Below are positions 28,901-36,407 of a stretch of DNA of 64,000 bases, one piece after another. Numbering within the stretch: position 1 is the stretch's first letter; every line of letters begins with the position of its first letter. This DNA comes from an uncultured Bacteroidales bacterium. Its GTDB lineage: Bacteria > Bacteroidota > Bacteroidia > Bacteroidales > P3. Position numbers and translations under genes: made by a program. The notes under the pieces were generated by a model. It was not told the DNA's origin and did not search any database. It saw nothing but the letters and a program-made list of their open reading frames with translations. The stretch is from NCBI GenBank assembly GCA_900318175.1, contig ONJQ01000003.1, positions 1 through 64,000 on the forward strand, in the 5' to 3' direction.

Positions 28901-29282
28901 CTCCCTGCCCCAGCCCCTCTACCGCGCCTCGCTCTTCGGCTGCAAAAGCAACGGCACCACCCTCAACACCAACTCCATCCAGCACGCCGTGGACCACATT
29001 GCCGCTCATGGGGGCGGCACCCTCCTCTTCGAGGTGGGCCGCTACCTCACCGGCAGCATCCACCTGCCTGCGGGGGTGCACATCCATCTGAACGAAGGAG
29101 CCATCCTTGTGGGGTCGCCCAACCCCTACGACTATCACCCCGACCACCAAGGCCGCCCGACCCTCATCCTCACCGCGCCGACGGCCACCAAAGCCGCAAC
29201 AACACACGGCCCCACAGGCTTGGGCCGCATCGAACTGCCCCCCGCCCTCAACGCCCTGCCGGTCTCTGCCCAACAGCCCTGA
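25938..29282 (+). CDS. Two-enzyme lipoprotein: GH29 alpha-L-fucosidase fused to GH28 polygalacturonase-like domain
   Basis: The 1114-residue product has a signal with lipobox LLHGC (Cys18). Residues ~35-345 are GH29: MFCHFGPNTFTG, ILTAKHHDGFCLWP, and QWFDGANGEG with nucleophile Asp189. Residues ~350-480 look like a discoidin/CBM32 domain. Residues ~490-930 are a GH28 right-handed beta-helix with NNDGLDIVDC and SDDAYCFKS, the usual acidic catalytic pair; the GHG motif is altered to ANGIKFG. Residues ~1005-1075 repeat only the start of another pectate-lyase-3 domain (NGTTLNTNSIQHAVDHIAAHGGG). It probably removes fucose and uronic-acid links from one complex glycan at the cell surface. Confidence 0.9.
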   Translation: MFRIIIPLIASILLLHGCASVMTRGGAPPPSPFGPCPTPQQVSWQRMEMNMFCHFGPNTFTGLEWGEGTETENLFNPTALDCRQWVATAKGAGMRGIILTAKHHDGFCLWPNPASTHTVAQSQWLQGKGDVLRSLSDACREGGIKMGVYISPWDRNAPTYGTPAYNETFRQTLLHALGHYGPIFEQWFDGANGEGPNGRKQQYDWPLFNGTVAALQPQALIFSDVGPGCHWMGNEQGVNGETCWSLLDTAGFTPGAGAPPLSVLNCGNPQGTVWIPAETDVSIRPGWFYHATEQPKSLQELLNIYYTSVGRNSLLLLNVPPDTHGLIPAADSLRLMELREALDSIFRHNLALHATITASHCRGKDFSPANVVDTGYHTYWAVPDSCLTPTLTLAFDSPVTFNRILLQEYIPLGQRIERFRVETFSPTIGWQTLAHATTIGYKRILLTPSCTTRRLRIVFESARACPVINHLGLYQDNLLAPPSLPVSTDTLSAALFGANPDGVGLNTRCLQAAIDSAAARYARTGAATVVRLPRGQYVTGSLYLKSGVTLHLDSGALLLGSLNPFDYVKDPLCRWTALLFAVSQQHIGLSGSGTIDCRGWQVANNTVDLIHKGLIQDPLKYDRPNETNRPEIIHFRSCDHVTVRGITLRNPASWCQQYDQCSQLLIDGISVDAKCYWNNDGLDIVDCRNVMVRNCNIDASDDAYCFKSHSTQGLSENVLVENCTGRSSANGIKFGTVTRGTFRHFRFRNILIHDTYRSALTIASVDGAVVEDVVVDSLRSINTGNPLFLRLAARNLPPDSPHKPCLRDITIKHLYAEVPYTKPDTGYPYEGPVEDQPRNICPSIIAGTPGLRISNITLQDVELIYPGLADTAYARRGTTPAELAAIPEHERRYPEFSMWKELPAWGLYLRHADSVTLQRVTLRLRHADYRPAIVADDADLLTLVGTTAPSALVANNVRHLKQRGSSLAIRRQHSATAPQPTATAEPQDSLPQPLYRASLFGCKSNGTTLNTNSIQHAVDHIAAHGGGTLLFEVGRYLTGSIHLPAGVHIHLNEGAILVGSPNPYDYHPDHQGRPTLILTAPTATKAATTHGPTGLGRIELPPALNALPVSAQQP

Positions 29283-29322
29283 GAGCGCAGATGCCTATCT
29301 CCACCTTCGCTCGTTCTTTGTC

Positions 29323-29371
29323 AGTTCTCTAATATTTGTTCCTCATTTGTTCCTTTTTCATTGGACAAATG
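29323..29371. repeat. Dispersed 32-nt repeat with hairpin, copy A
   Basis: AGTTCTCTAATATTTGTTCC and the following bases match a second copy at 55575 with one difference over 32 bases. CATTTGTTCC (29344-29353) can pair with GGACAAATG (29363-29371) with one bulge. Both copies lie just downstream of a glycoside hydrolase gene. The wider gap 29283-30165 also holds a gene remnant, a promoter and a leader. Confidence 0.65.
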
Positions 29372-29470
29372 ATACAAGCACTGTCGGAGCAATGTGTGCC
29401 AAGGAGCGAACAAAGGGGGGATTTACAGAAGTCCCATATTCAATCTGCAACAATACGGTCTGTATTTTGT

Positions 29471-29710
29471 ATAGCACAGAGCGAGGTAGACTATCTGACA
29501 GTAGGAGGAGGAGAGATAATCCCCATCGAGGCAAGGGCCGGCGCAAGGGGGAGCATGCAGAGTTTATACCGATTCATGCAGAAGCGCCATTCATCCTACG
29601 GTGTGCGGACCTCGATGGGGGATGTTTCTGTCTATCGCAATGGAGATTATGAGGTGCATACGATTCCGCTGTATGCGTTGTCTTATGTGGGGGATATATC
29701 AAGTAGTTAA
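29471..29710 (+). pseudogene. C-terminal remnant of an AAA ATPase with DUF4143 domain
   Basis: From SEVDYLTVGGGEIIPIEARA through SMQSLYRFM, HSSYGVRTS and IPLYALSYV the frame matches the end of Bacteroidota DUF4143-type ATPases, whose PD-(D/E)XK-like domain ends this way. The ATPase part and most of DUF4143 are absent and the frame upstream is unrelated. It is a leftover at the left edge of island 2. Confidence 0.75.
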
Positions 29711-29855
29711 GAGTAAGAAGAGAAATAGAGAGAAATGAAAGTATCCAATTGGTTTTGGGTACTTTTTTTGTGTATTAATTGAACTTTTTTGTGTTGAAGT
29801 ATAGTCTGTTATAAAGAACCTTATTGAGAAAAGGCATTAGTATTGAAAAAATGTG

Positions 29856-29863
29856 TATATTTG
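29856..29863 (+). promoter_or_regulatory. Promoter -7 box of the island 2 operon
   Basis: TATATTTG fits TAnnTTTG and is followed by GCACACG, a usual start region. It lies about 300 bases before the first ATG of the operon, implying a long untranslated leader. The -33 element is weak. Confidence 0.6.
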
Positions 29864-29869
29864 CACACG

Positions 29870-30165
29870 AATTCGGCGCGAGTCACGCCGAACGGTACGA
29901 AAAAGCATTTGTATAGGTCTACCATTTAAAGTTCGCCAAATTTTAAAACCAAAGGACCACAGTACTGATGCCTTTTGCTTTGCCTTTATGTTGGCCGTTC
30001 TGGCATCAGCATATTGGGGGCATAGGATAAGGTTCAAAGTTGGTTTTATTTTGGAAAGGCGTTTGGCGATGCCTAAATGGTGTAGAACTAACAACGCGAG
30101 TTCTATGCTTTTTTTGTATGTAAACTTTCGCAAACTGAGGGCTCATAGCGAAATATAAGTATAAA
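29870..30165 (+). ncRNA. Structured 5' leader RNA with attenuator-like hairpin
   Basis: The leader holds three clean inverted repeats. TTCGGCG/CGCCGAA (29872-29878, 29886-29892) has a 7-base loop. CTGATGCC/GGCATCAG (29965-29972, 30002-30009) has a 29-base loop. TAGAACT/AGTTCTA (30083-30089, 30099-30105) is followed by TGC and a run of seven T. The last pair looks like a weak intrinsic terminator 60 bases before the first gene. Short overlapping frames here have no ribosome site or recognisable content. It may control the operon by attenuation, or be a separate small RNA. Confidence 0.45.
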
Positions 30166-31410
30166 ATGATGATTCGAAGAAATCACATAATATTAACTAT
30201 TACGTCCATTGTTGGACCTGTTTTATTATTTTTCTGTTTGGTTTGCTGTTCCGAGCCAGTAAATACGGAGAATAATCCCAATTTTGATGAAGATGGATAT
30301 GCTGTCTATAATCAACAGGACTCTGTCCTTTTCACTCCAACCGAACCAGCGAAAGTTAAGTTTTATTTTGAGGTTTCAGGCAGTATGAGCGGCTTTTTCT
30401 GTTCTAATGCTCCAACGGGATTCAAGGAGGATGTCAATGATGTATTAAATAAGTACCCTGCTATATCAGAGATTTATGTAATGAAAGACTTAAAGGGAGA
30501 ACGACCTGACCTGATAAAAGAGGATGATTTTGTCAAATCAATGAACTCTGGGGCATTTGGAGATACACTCGGCTCTACATTAGTGCCATACATGATTGAA
30601 AACATTATGGCAAGACTTGATGTTGATAATGGGGAAGTTGCAGTGTTTATTTCGGACATGATATACGATCCTGCTGAAGACAAAACTGCTAAAGTATTGG
30701 CGACACAATATGGAAGTAATATAGCCAAGATTCTACATCAATATGGCAAATCGGTATGTTTAGTGTGTGCGACATCGTCATACATAAGGAAAACGGGTAC
30801 GGTTAGGGCACCCTATTATTATCTTATTATGGGAAATGGTCCTCAGGTTGCCAAAGTCTGCAATGATATTTCAGGTGTTCTTGAAAAGCGAGACCGTTTT
30901 GTGGATAATATTGTAGCTGGATTTGACTATGGAAGACCCACATACACGTTTGGCGCACCGCAGAGATGCTCTCGGATGAATAAAAAGGAGCCTACTTTCA
31001 TCGAATATGAGGAAGAAGAGGATGGTGACACATGCACGATTAAACTCAATATAAACCTCGAAAACTATCGAAAGATAATAACCGATGAGGAATACTTCAA
31101 GACCGCATTTTATGCCCAATCTACATACGGCACTTCAGTGAAGTACTCCAACATTGAGATGGATAAGAAGAATATGACGGCTATTGTGAAGTTGAAAGTA
31201 TATGGTATGGTCTTGGATTCAGAAGTGTTGGAATGGGGCTTGAAGTTACCTAACACTGATTACACACTTATGAGCGAGTTCCTTGAAGGTGCCACAGACC
31301 CTAATGACCCGACAAAATCGTACTCTGTCAAAGATTTTTGTGAGGGGATGTTTGGTGGCTTGACCAATGAAATAAAACCAAATTATATATTAATCTCCAA
31401 GAAGAATTAA
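30166..31410 (+). CDS. vWA-like envelope protein, first gene of the island 2 operon
   Basis: The 414-residue protein starts with a basic segment and one hydrophobic stretch ending in CLVCCSEP (residues ~8-30). It is anchored by that helix or lipidated, although the box is not canonical. Residues ~64-215 resemble a von Willebrand A domain: FYFEVSGSMSGFF has a MIDAS-like pattern with Glu69 instead of Asp, and AVFISDMIYDP matches the later acidic loop. The C-terminal ~150 residues are beta-rich and unassigned. vWA domains usually bind partner proteins through a metal ion. It begins eight close-packed genes and lies outside the cytoplasm, so it may be the sensing or scaffold part. Confidence 0.65.
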   Translation: MMIRRNHIILTITSIVGPVLLFFCLVCCSEPVNTENNPNFDEDGYAVYNQQDSVLFTPTEPAKVKFYFEVSGSMSGFFCSNAPTGFKEDVNDVLNKYPAISEIYVMKDLKGERPDLIKEDDFVKSMNSGAFGDTLGSTLVPYMIENIMARLDVDNGEVAVFISDMIYDPAEDKTAKVLATQYGSNIAKILHQYGKSVCLVCATSSYIRKTGTVRAPYYYLIMGNGPQVAKVCNDISGVLEKRDRFVDNIVAGFDYGRPTYTFGAPQRCSRMNKKEPTFIEYEEEEDGDTCTIKLNINLENYRKIITDEEYFKTAFYAQSTYGTSVKYSNIEMDKKNMTAIVKLKVYGMVLDSEVLEWGLKLPNTDYTLMSEFLEGATDPNDPTKSYSVKDFCEGMFGGLTNEIKPNYILISKKN

Positions 31411-31415
31411 ACAAG

Positions 31416-31859
31416 ATGAAGAATTTGGACTTTTACAAGTGGATTGCAGGTTCTGCTAACGATTTTGCAAAACAATTCTATAAGAATGATACTCTTAATG
31501 ATAAGGCTAAAGAGTTCTGGCAGCAGTTAGAGGGAAGCGGTTTTATCATCTTAGCCATTTTTGTGGTGTTGGGCATCTTATTAGCCTGGTGCTACTATGG
31601 TCCATACAATGAGAAGCCAGGCCGTCATTACAAGCCTCATAATTGGCTAATCTTTATGCTTATTACCTTTGTTACAAGTTTTGCCACAACCCTTGTGTTT
31701 GAATACATTGTAGCCACACCCAAGTTAGATGGTGCATTTATGCTTGAAGTCAAGATAGCATTGGGCAATGCTATATATGCCACTCTTGTTTACTTCATTA
31801 CGTCCTTTGTGTGGTGCAATTGGTTGCCGACGAACGCTTATCGTTTACTTAAATTTTAG
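31416..31859 (+). CDS. Small three-helix membrane protein
   Basis: The 147-residue product has an amphipathic N-terminus and three predicted membrane helices: GFIILAIFVVLGILLAWCYY (~43-62), WLIFMLITFVTSFATTLVF (~77-95) and IYATLVYFITSFVW (~119-133). It matches no family I know. It starts 5 bases after the vWA-like gene and ends 8 before the tubulin-like gene, so it is an integral part of the operon. It could be a membrane anchor for one of the cytosolic ATPase/GTPase-like components; that is inference. Confidence 0.6.
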   Translation: MKNLDFYKWIAGSANDFAKQFYKNDTLNDKAKEFWQQLEGSGFIILAIFVVLGILLAWCYYGPYNEKPGRHYKPHNWLIFMLITFVTSFATTLVFEYIVATPKLDGAFMLEVKIALGNAIYATLVYFITSFVWCNWLPTNAYRLLKF

Positions 31860-31867
31860 TTGCTGAC

Positions 31868-33265
31868 ATGAAGAAAGTCTTTGTTTTTTGTGTTGGAGGT
31901 ACGGGTATCCGTGTGATGAAGAGCATAACCATGCTTATGGCTGGTGGTATGAGTACCAATGGCTACACCGTAGTCCCCGTGATTCTTGATCCTCATCTGG
32001 ATTTGGAAGAGAAAAAGAATTTACATTCGCTACTTGAGGCTTATGAGGAAATATACAAACGTTCTATTAACAATGGAAATTCCACTCTCAATTCGTTGAA
32101 TGGTTTCTTTAACTCTGAGATTTGCACCATCAACAAGTTGAATGGTATCTCAAATGACACGCAACAAAATGTTGGTAGTCAAGAAAAATTTCGTTCCTAT
32201 ATAAATGTTGCTAATCTTGATGCCGATAACATCAATAATTATCTTGTGGATACATTGTTCTCCACCAATAACTTGAACAATGCATTGTCTGTTGGGTTTA
32301 AGGGTAATCCCAACGTGGGCACCGTTGTACTTGGTGACATGGTAGAAGGTTCGGACTGGTTCAAGTCATTTAAGCAACAATGTGAGAAAGATGACAGGGT
32401 GTTTATCATCAGCTCAATTTTTGGTGGAACAGGAGCTTCTGGATATCCTTTACTGGAAAAGAAGATACGTTTAGCCCAAAATCTGCCAACAGTAAGTAAT
32501 GTAATGATGGGAGCAGTGACAGTCCTTCCTTATTATGGATTAAAAGATCCAACATTATCAAATAGCGACATTGATTCGGCCAATTTTTATACTAAGACAA
32601 AGTCAGCACTTGCATATTATCAAGGTTCGGTGAGGTCCGATTACCTATATTATGTGGGAGAGAAGAGCCTAAAACAGGTTTATGAGAATGATGAAAAGAA
32701 GCAGGATGATAAAGCTAATTTTATTGAGTTGGTAGCGGCATCAGCTCTTTTTGACTATCTAAAACGAGAGAGACCGGACAGGCAGCAATTCTTGACAAGA
32801 GCTATTGAAAACGATGTTGAATCTTTGGATTTACTATCACTGGGGAATGGCTATAAAGATGTTGTCAAGAGCGTTGCAGACTATATGTTGTTAAAAGCAT
32901 TAATTGAAACGTTGCCGAAAGAAAGATTCTTCCCATTGGAAACAAATCGTGGATTCAACAACGACTTCTATAAGGATGTATCATTTCAGTCATTGGTCAA
33001 ATTCACTGAGATGTATTACAAGTGGTATGGGGAGTTGGCACAAAACAAAAGAGCTTTCGCGCCGTTGAATTATGACGACTACAATCAGATGAGTGGTTGG
33101 ATAAAACGGTATGACCTTGAAGCGAAGGACTATTCCTATTACGAACTGCAAATGATAAAGGCCAGCAACGAGGACAAGTCAAAAGAACATAGCAATAAAT
33201 TCAGGTTCTTTTTACAATTTGCATACGAGGCTATTAATCACTATACCCAAAAGATAAATCGATAA
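31868..33265 (+). CDS. Tubulin/FtsZ-like protein
   Basis: The 465-residue protein begins KKVFVFCVGGTGIRVMKSI, a nucleotide-binding Rossmann start. It then has VFIISSIFGGTGASGYPLL, where GGTGASG (from Gly186) corresponds to the GTP-binding T4 signature of tubulin and FtsZ. Order and spacing fit bacterial tubulin-like (Tubulin_2-type) proteins rather than cell-division FtsZ. The C-terminal half is helical and not conserved with FtsZ. Family members may bind GTP and some may polymerise; neither is shown here. It is directly followed (3 bases) by the actin/Hsp70-type ATPase. Confidence 0.7.
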   Translation: MKKVFVFCVGGTGIRVMKSITMLMAGGMSTNGYTVVPVILDPHLDLEEKKNLHSLLEAYEEIYKRSINNGNSTLNSLNGFFNSEICTINKLNGISNDTQQNVGSQEKFRSYINVANLDADNINNYLVDTLFSTNNLNNALSVGFKGNPNVGTVVLGDMVEGSDWFKSFKQQCEKDDRVFIISSIFGGTGASGYPLLEKKIRLAQNLPTVSNVMMGAVTVLPYYGLKDPTLSNSDIDSANFYTKTKSALAYYQGSVRSDYLYYVGEKSLKQVYENDEKKQDDKANFIELVAASALFDYLKRERPDRQQFLTRAIENDVESLDLLSLGNGYKDVVKSVADYMLLKALIETLPKERFFPLETNRGFNNDFYKDVSFQSLVKFTEMYYKWYGELAQNKRAFAPLNYDDYNQMSGWIKRYDLEAKDYSYYELQMIKASNEDKSKEHSNKFRFFLQFAYEAINHYTQKINR

Positions 33266-33268
33266 TGT

Positions 33269-36200
33269 ATGTCAAGAATTGATTTGAATATTGTAGACCG
33301 TGGGATTCAAGGGTCTAACTGGATTGCAGAAGATATTGGTTTGACACCAGAGCATCTTGATTCCGTTCTTGAACAGAAGACGGACAATAGCGGTGCATTG
33401 AATTCACTACCGACACCGTTCGCTAGATTTTTTGTTGCAAAAGAGGCCTTCCGTAGGACAATGGAAGAGCATATCAATAGCAAGAAGGAGGCGGGATTTG
33501 CCTATCGTCAGTTGGTTTCTGATATACTTGATGTGTATGAATTGCTTTTCAATCTCAAATACCATGTTAACAACTCATGGAAGAATGGTGAGAAGATTGA
33601 GTTACGCGAGTGGAACGCTTCCGAGAACCTCCCTTATCTCAAATCCAAAATGCCTGTATTATATAATTGCATCAATGAATATTACAGCACAGATATTGGA
33701 GAAGATAAATTATATTTTTTGGTGTATACCGAAGACGGCCATGACAAACTACTTGCTTGCACTTCGCCTTTGACGGGTTTCGTGACTCCTCCTGATATGG
33801 ACAAGTCATTGAAGAAACAGAATGCCTCAATATACACAGTGTTTGCTGGTAAACATTATGATAATCTCCATATCCGCAGAAAATCTGGGGGCGAGTATTT
33901 CAGAGAAATAAAGTTGTTTGAAGACCGTGATAAGGACTTCAAGAACTACATGTATTGTTTGTTTGGCTCTGACAATATCGACCAACGTTTTAAAACTATC
34001 AAAGAGTACATTCGTAGTTTCAAGAATGACGAGGAGATTCGTAATGACTACAAACAGAATTTGGTTGGAATTAGGACAGACCAAAATGATGACTTGATTG
34101 TAAATGGCTTAGTTATAAAGTCTTCAGATGAGATCGATATAGATAGCTATTTCAATCCTACTCTGATTAGAATTCCATACAGAATTGACAGAAAAAAGTT
34201 TACATCTATAGAGTACCAAAATGATGTGAAGGAAAGAGACTACGACTATCTTATGCCTTTCAAGCCAGAGGTTGTGAATTTGTTTGAAGGCAAGGACATT
34301 GATGCTGATCTTCATATCAATAGAAACTCCGTAACCGTCGAACTGCGTTACAATGGCGAAACCTATAAGAAGGAATATGCTGAAGAACAGCTAAAGCCGG
34401 GTATGGGAATAATAAAAGATATGCAGAAAGCACTAATCAGTTTCGACCTTGGTCTCTTCCCAAACATTCTGTCGCATAAAGACGAAGAGAACAACTACTT
34501 CAAACTATTGGTTATTGGAGCTGACGAATCTCCAGATGCACCGAACTTCAATATCGATCAAATCTTCATTTCTTTCTTCAAGAAGACGTCCAACGGACTG
34601 GCTCGGATTCATGAGAGGGAAGCTCATGAGGCCGACTTTGGTGTGCTGCCCGCTGTGGTTCGTTCGCGCCAAAAGAGCGAAGAGATGGAAGGTGGAACGA
34701 AGTTCTACGAGATTTACAATACCTCCTTTGACCTGATTGAGATTGACGTGCTTGGCGACAGGGGTATTTTGATGCCGCAATGGGAGCGTGGCGAAGCTAC
34801 CAACACGACATTCAAATATGCGATTGACCTTGGTACCTCAAACACGTTTATTTCGAGATGCCTGGAAGGAGGAAACAATAAACCCGAACTTTTTTCCATG
34901 CTCCGCCCAATGGTGAGCTATTTGCATGAGGCTCCAGAGGATATGCAGATTTCGCTTGCTCGCTGCATCGAAGGGTCAATATTCGAAAAAGCACAGAAAC
35001 GCATCAAGACGGAGTTCCTGCCCGCGTTTATTGACGGTAAGGAATACAAATTCCCGATAAGAACAGCCCTTTGTGGAATATTGAGTCATAGGGATTTGCC
35101 GAAGTTGTTTGACAACCACAACATTGCTTTCTTCTATGAGAAATTGATGGCGGATGATGATCAGAATGTGAAGACCGACATCAAATGGCAGAACAACGGA
35201 GAGTACATTCGTCTGTTCATTCAGGAGCTACTACTCATCATCAAGTGCGACATCTTGCAACGAAATGGAGATCTGGACCGTACAAACATTGTCTGGTTCC
35301 GTCCGTTGAGTTTTACAGGAACTATCCGCAGTGCCTATAAGAAGGCTTGGGAAGAAGAGGCTGCCCGCATATTGCGTATTCAGCCGAATCAGATTGACTG
35401 CTATTCCGAGTCGGAGGCTCCATACTACTACTTCAAGAAAATGGACTACATCAAAGATTCCGAGGCGGTCAGTGTTATCGACATCGGAGGCGGCTCCACT
35501 GATTTCGTTTACTTCAAGGACAATAAGCCTGTTATGGCCAATTCTGTTCACTTTGGATGTGATGTGCTATGGGGTAATGGTTTCGTAGCGTTCATTAATG
35601 TGAAACAGAATGGTATCTACAAACGCTATGCAGACAGTCTAAGGTTCACTCGTGATGACTTGGAAGAACTGAACACTTGTTTCAAGAACGTGGATGACAA
35701 TTCTACTAAGGACATCATTAACTTTTGGTTGGGCAATTCCAACTTCTGCGATATTAATCAGCACCTCTCCGAGGACTTCAAGCCAGTCTTTGTATATCAT
35801 TTCACATCAATTATGTTCTACATGGCTTCGATGTTAAAAGACAATAACTGTATAGCTCCCAAGACTATTGTATTCAGTGGTAACGGCAGTAAGTATATAG
35901 ACGGTTTTATCTGCTCAGAGAGAGTGGTTATCAAGAAGATTATTGACAAGGTGTTCGCCAATGTCTTTGGAGGTGTGCATGATGTCATACTTAAACTTCC
36001 TGTTGAAAGGAAAGAGGCGACCTGTTATGGCGGTCTGTATCGTAGCTCTGATGCGGAATCTGTTCCCGAAAAGGTTTATCAGGGCGATATGACTGCCAAC
36101 TATGAGACTGTCGGAGATATGACAAAGAACTTCAGTGTTTTGAAGAAATCATTGATGGTTAAATATGCCCAGTTCAATACTCTGTACAAAGAGGTTCTAG

Positions 36201-36403
36201 ACTTGCTAAAAAAGGAGAGTATTCTCGACAGCACGGCAGACACTACACGTTATGTCCGTTGTGCTAATGAGGACATGGGCGTTCCGCTGACCAATTACTT
36301 CAAGTCGCAGGTTGAGCAGAAGTTTTCTGAGGAAGTCGAGTATTTCGACTCGGTGTTCTTCCTTCCTATCATTGACCGTGTATTCCAAATGACAAAAATT
36401 TGA
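33269..36403 (+). CDS. SrfB-like protein with Hsp70/actin-type ATPase domain
   Basis: The 1044-residue protein has ~510 N-terminal residues without a recognised domain, then an actin/Hsp70-fold ATPase. Phosphate-1 loop AIDLGTSNTF has Asp520, phosphate-2 loop VIDIGGGSTDFVYF has Asp738, and an adenosine-type motif VFSGNGSKYIDGF lies near residue 870. Size and layout recall the virulence factor SrfB family. Actin-fold proteins cycle with ATP and may polymerise or act as switches. No signal or membrane segment is seen, so it should be cytosolic. It is the largest gene of the operon and sits between the tubulin-like and MotA-like genes. Confidence 0.75.
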   Translation: MSRIDLNIVDRGIQGSNWIAEDIGLTPEHLDSVLEQKTDNSGALNSLPTPFARFFVAKEAFRRTMEEHINSKKEAGFAYRQLVSDILDVYELLFNLKYHVNNSWKNGEKIELREWNASENLPYLKSKMPVLYNCINEYYSTDIGEDKLYFLVYTEDGHDKLLACTSPLTGFVTPPDMDKSLKKQNASIYTVFAGKHYDNLHIRRKSGGEYFREIKLFEDRDKDFKNYMYCLFGSDNIDQRFKTIKEYIRSFKNDEEIRNDYKQNLVGIRTDQNDDLIVNGLVIKSSDEIDIDSYFNPTLIRIPYRIDRKKFTSIEYQNDVKERDYDYLMPFKPEVVNLFEGKDIDADLHINRNSVTVELRYNGETYKKEYAEEQLKPGMGIIKDMQKALISFDLGLFPNILSHKDEENNYFKLLVIGADESPDAPNFNIDQIFISFFKKTSNGLARIHEREAHEADFGVLPAVVRSRQKSEEMEGGTKFYEIYNTSFDLIEIDVLGDRGILMPQWERGEATNTTFKYAIDLGTSNTFISRCLEGGNNKPELFSMLRPMVSYLHEAPEDMQISLARCIEGSIFEKAQKRIKTEFLPAFIDGKEYKFPIRTALCGILSHRDLPKLFDNHNIAFFYEKLMADDDQNVKTDIKWQNNGEYIRLFIQELLLIIKCDILQRNGDLDRTNIVWFRPLSFTGTIRSAYKKAWEEEAARILRIQPNQIDCYSESEAPYYYFKKMDYIKDSEAVSVIDIGGGSTDFVYFKDNKPVMANSVHFGCDVLWGNGFVAFINVKQNGIYKRYADSLRFTRDDLEELNTCFKNVDDNSTKDIINFWLGNSNFCDINQHLSEDFKPVFVYHFTSIMFYMASMLKDNNCIAPKTIVFSGNGSKYIDGFICSERVVIKKIIDKVFANVFGGVHDVILKLPVERKEATCYGGLYRSSDAESVPEKVYQGDMTANYETVGDMTKNFSVLKKSLMVKYAQFNTLYKEVLDLLKKESILDSTADTTRYVRCANEDMGVPLTNYFKSQVEQKFSEEVEYFDSVFFLPIIDRVFQMTKI

Positions 36404-36407
36404 TGCC

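Noticed and set aside
29853..30158. 101-codon frame in the operon leader
   Set aside because: It starts inside the promoter and spans all three inverted repeats; its composition is not protein-like.
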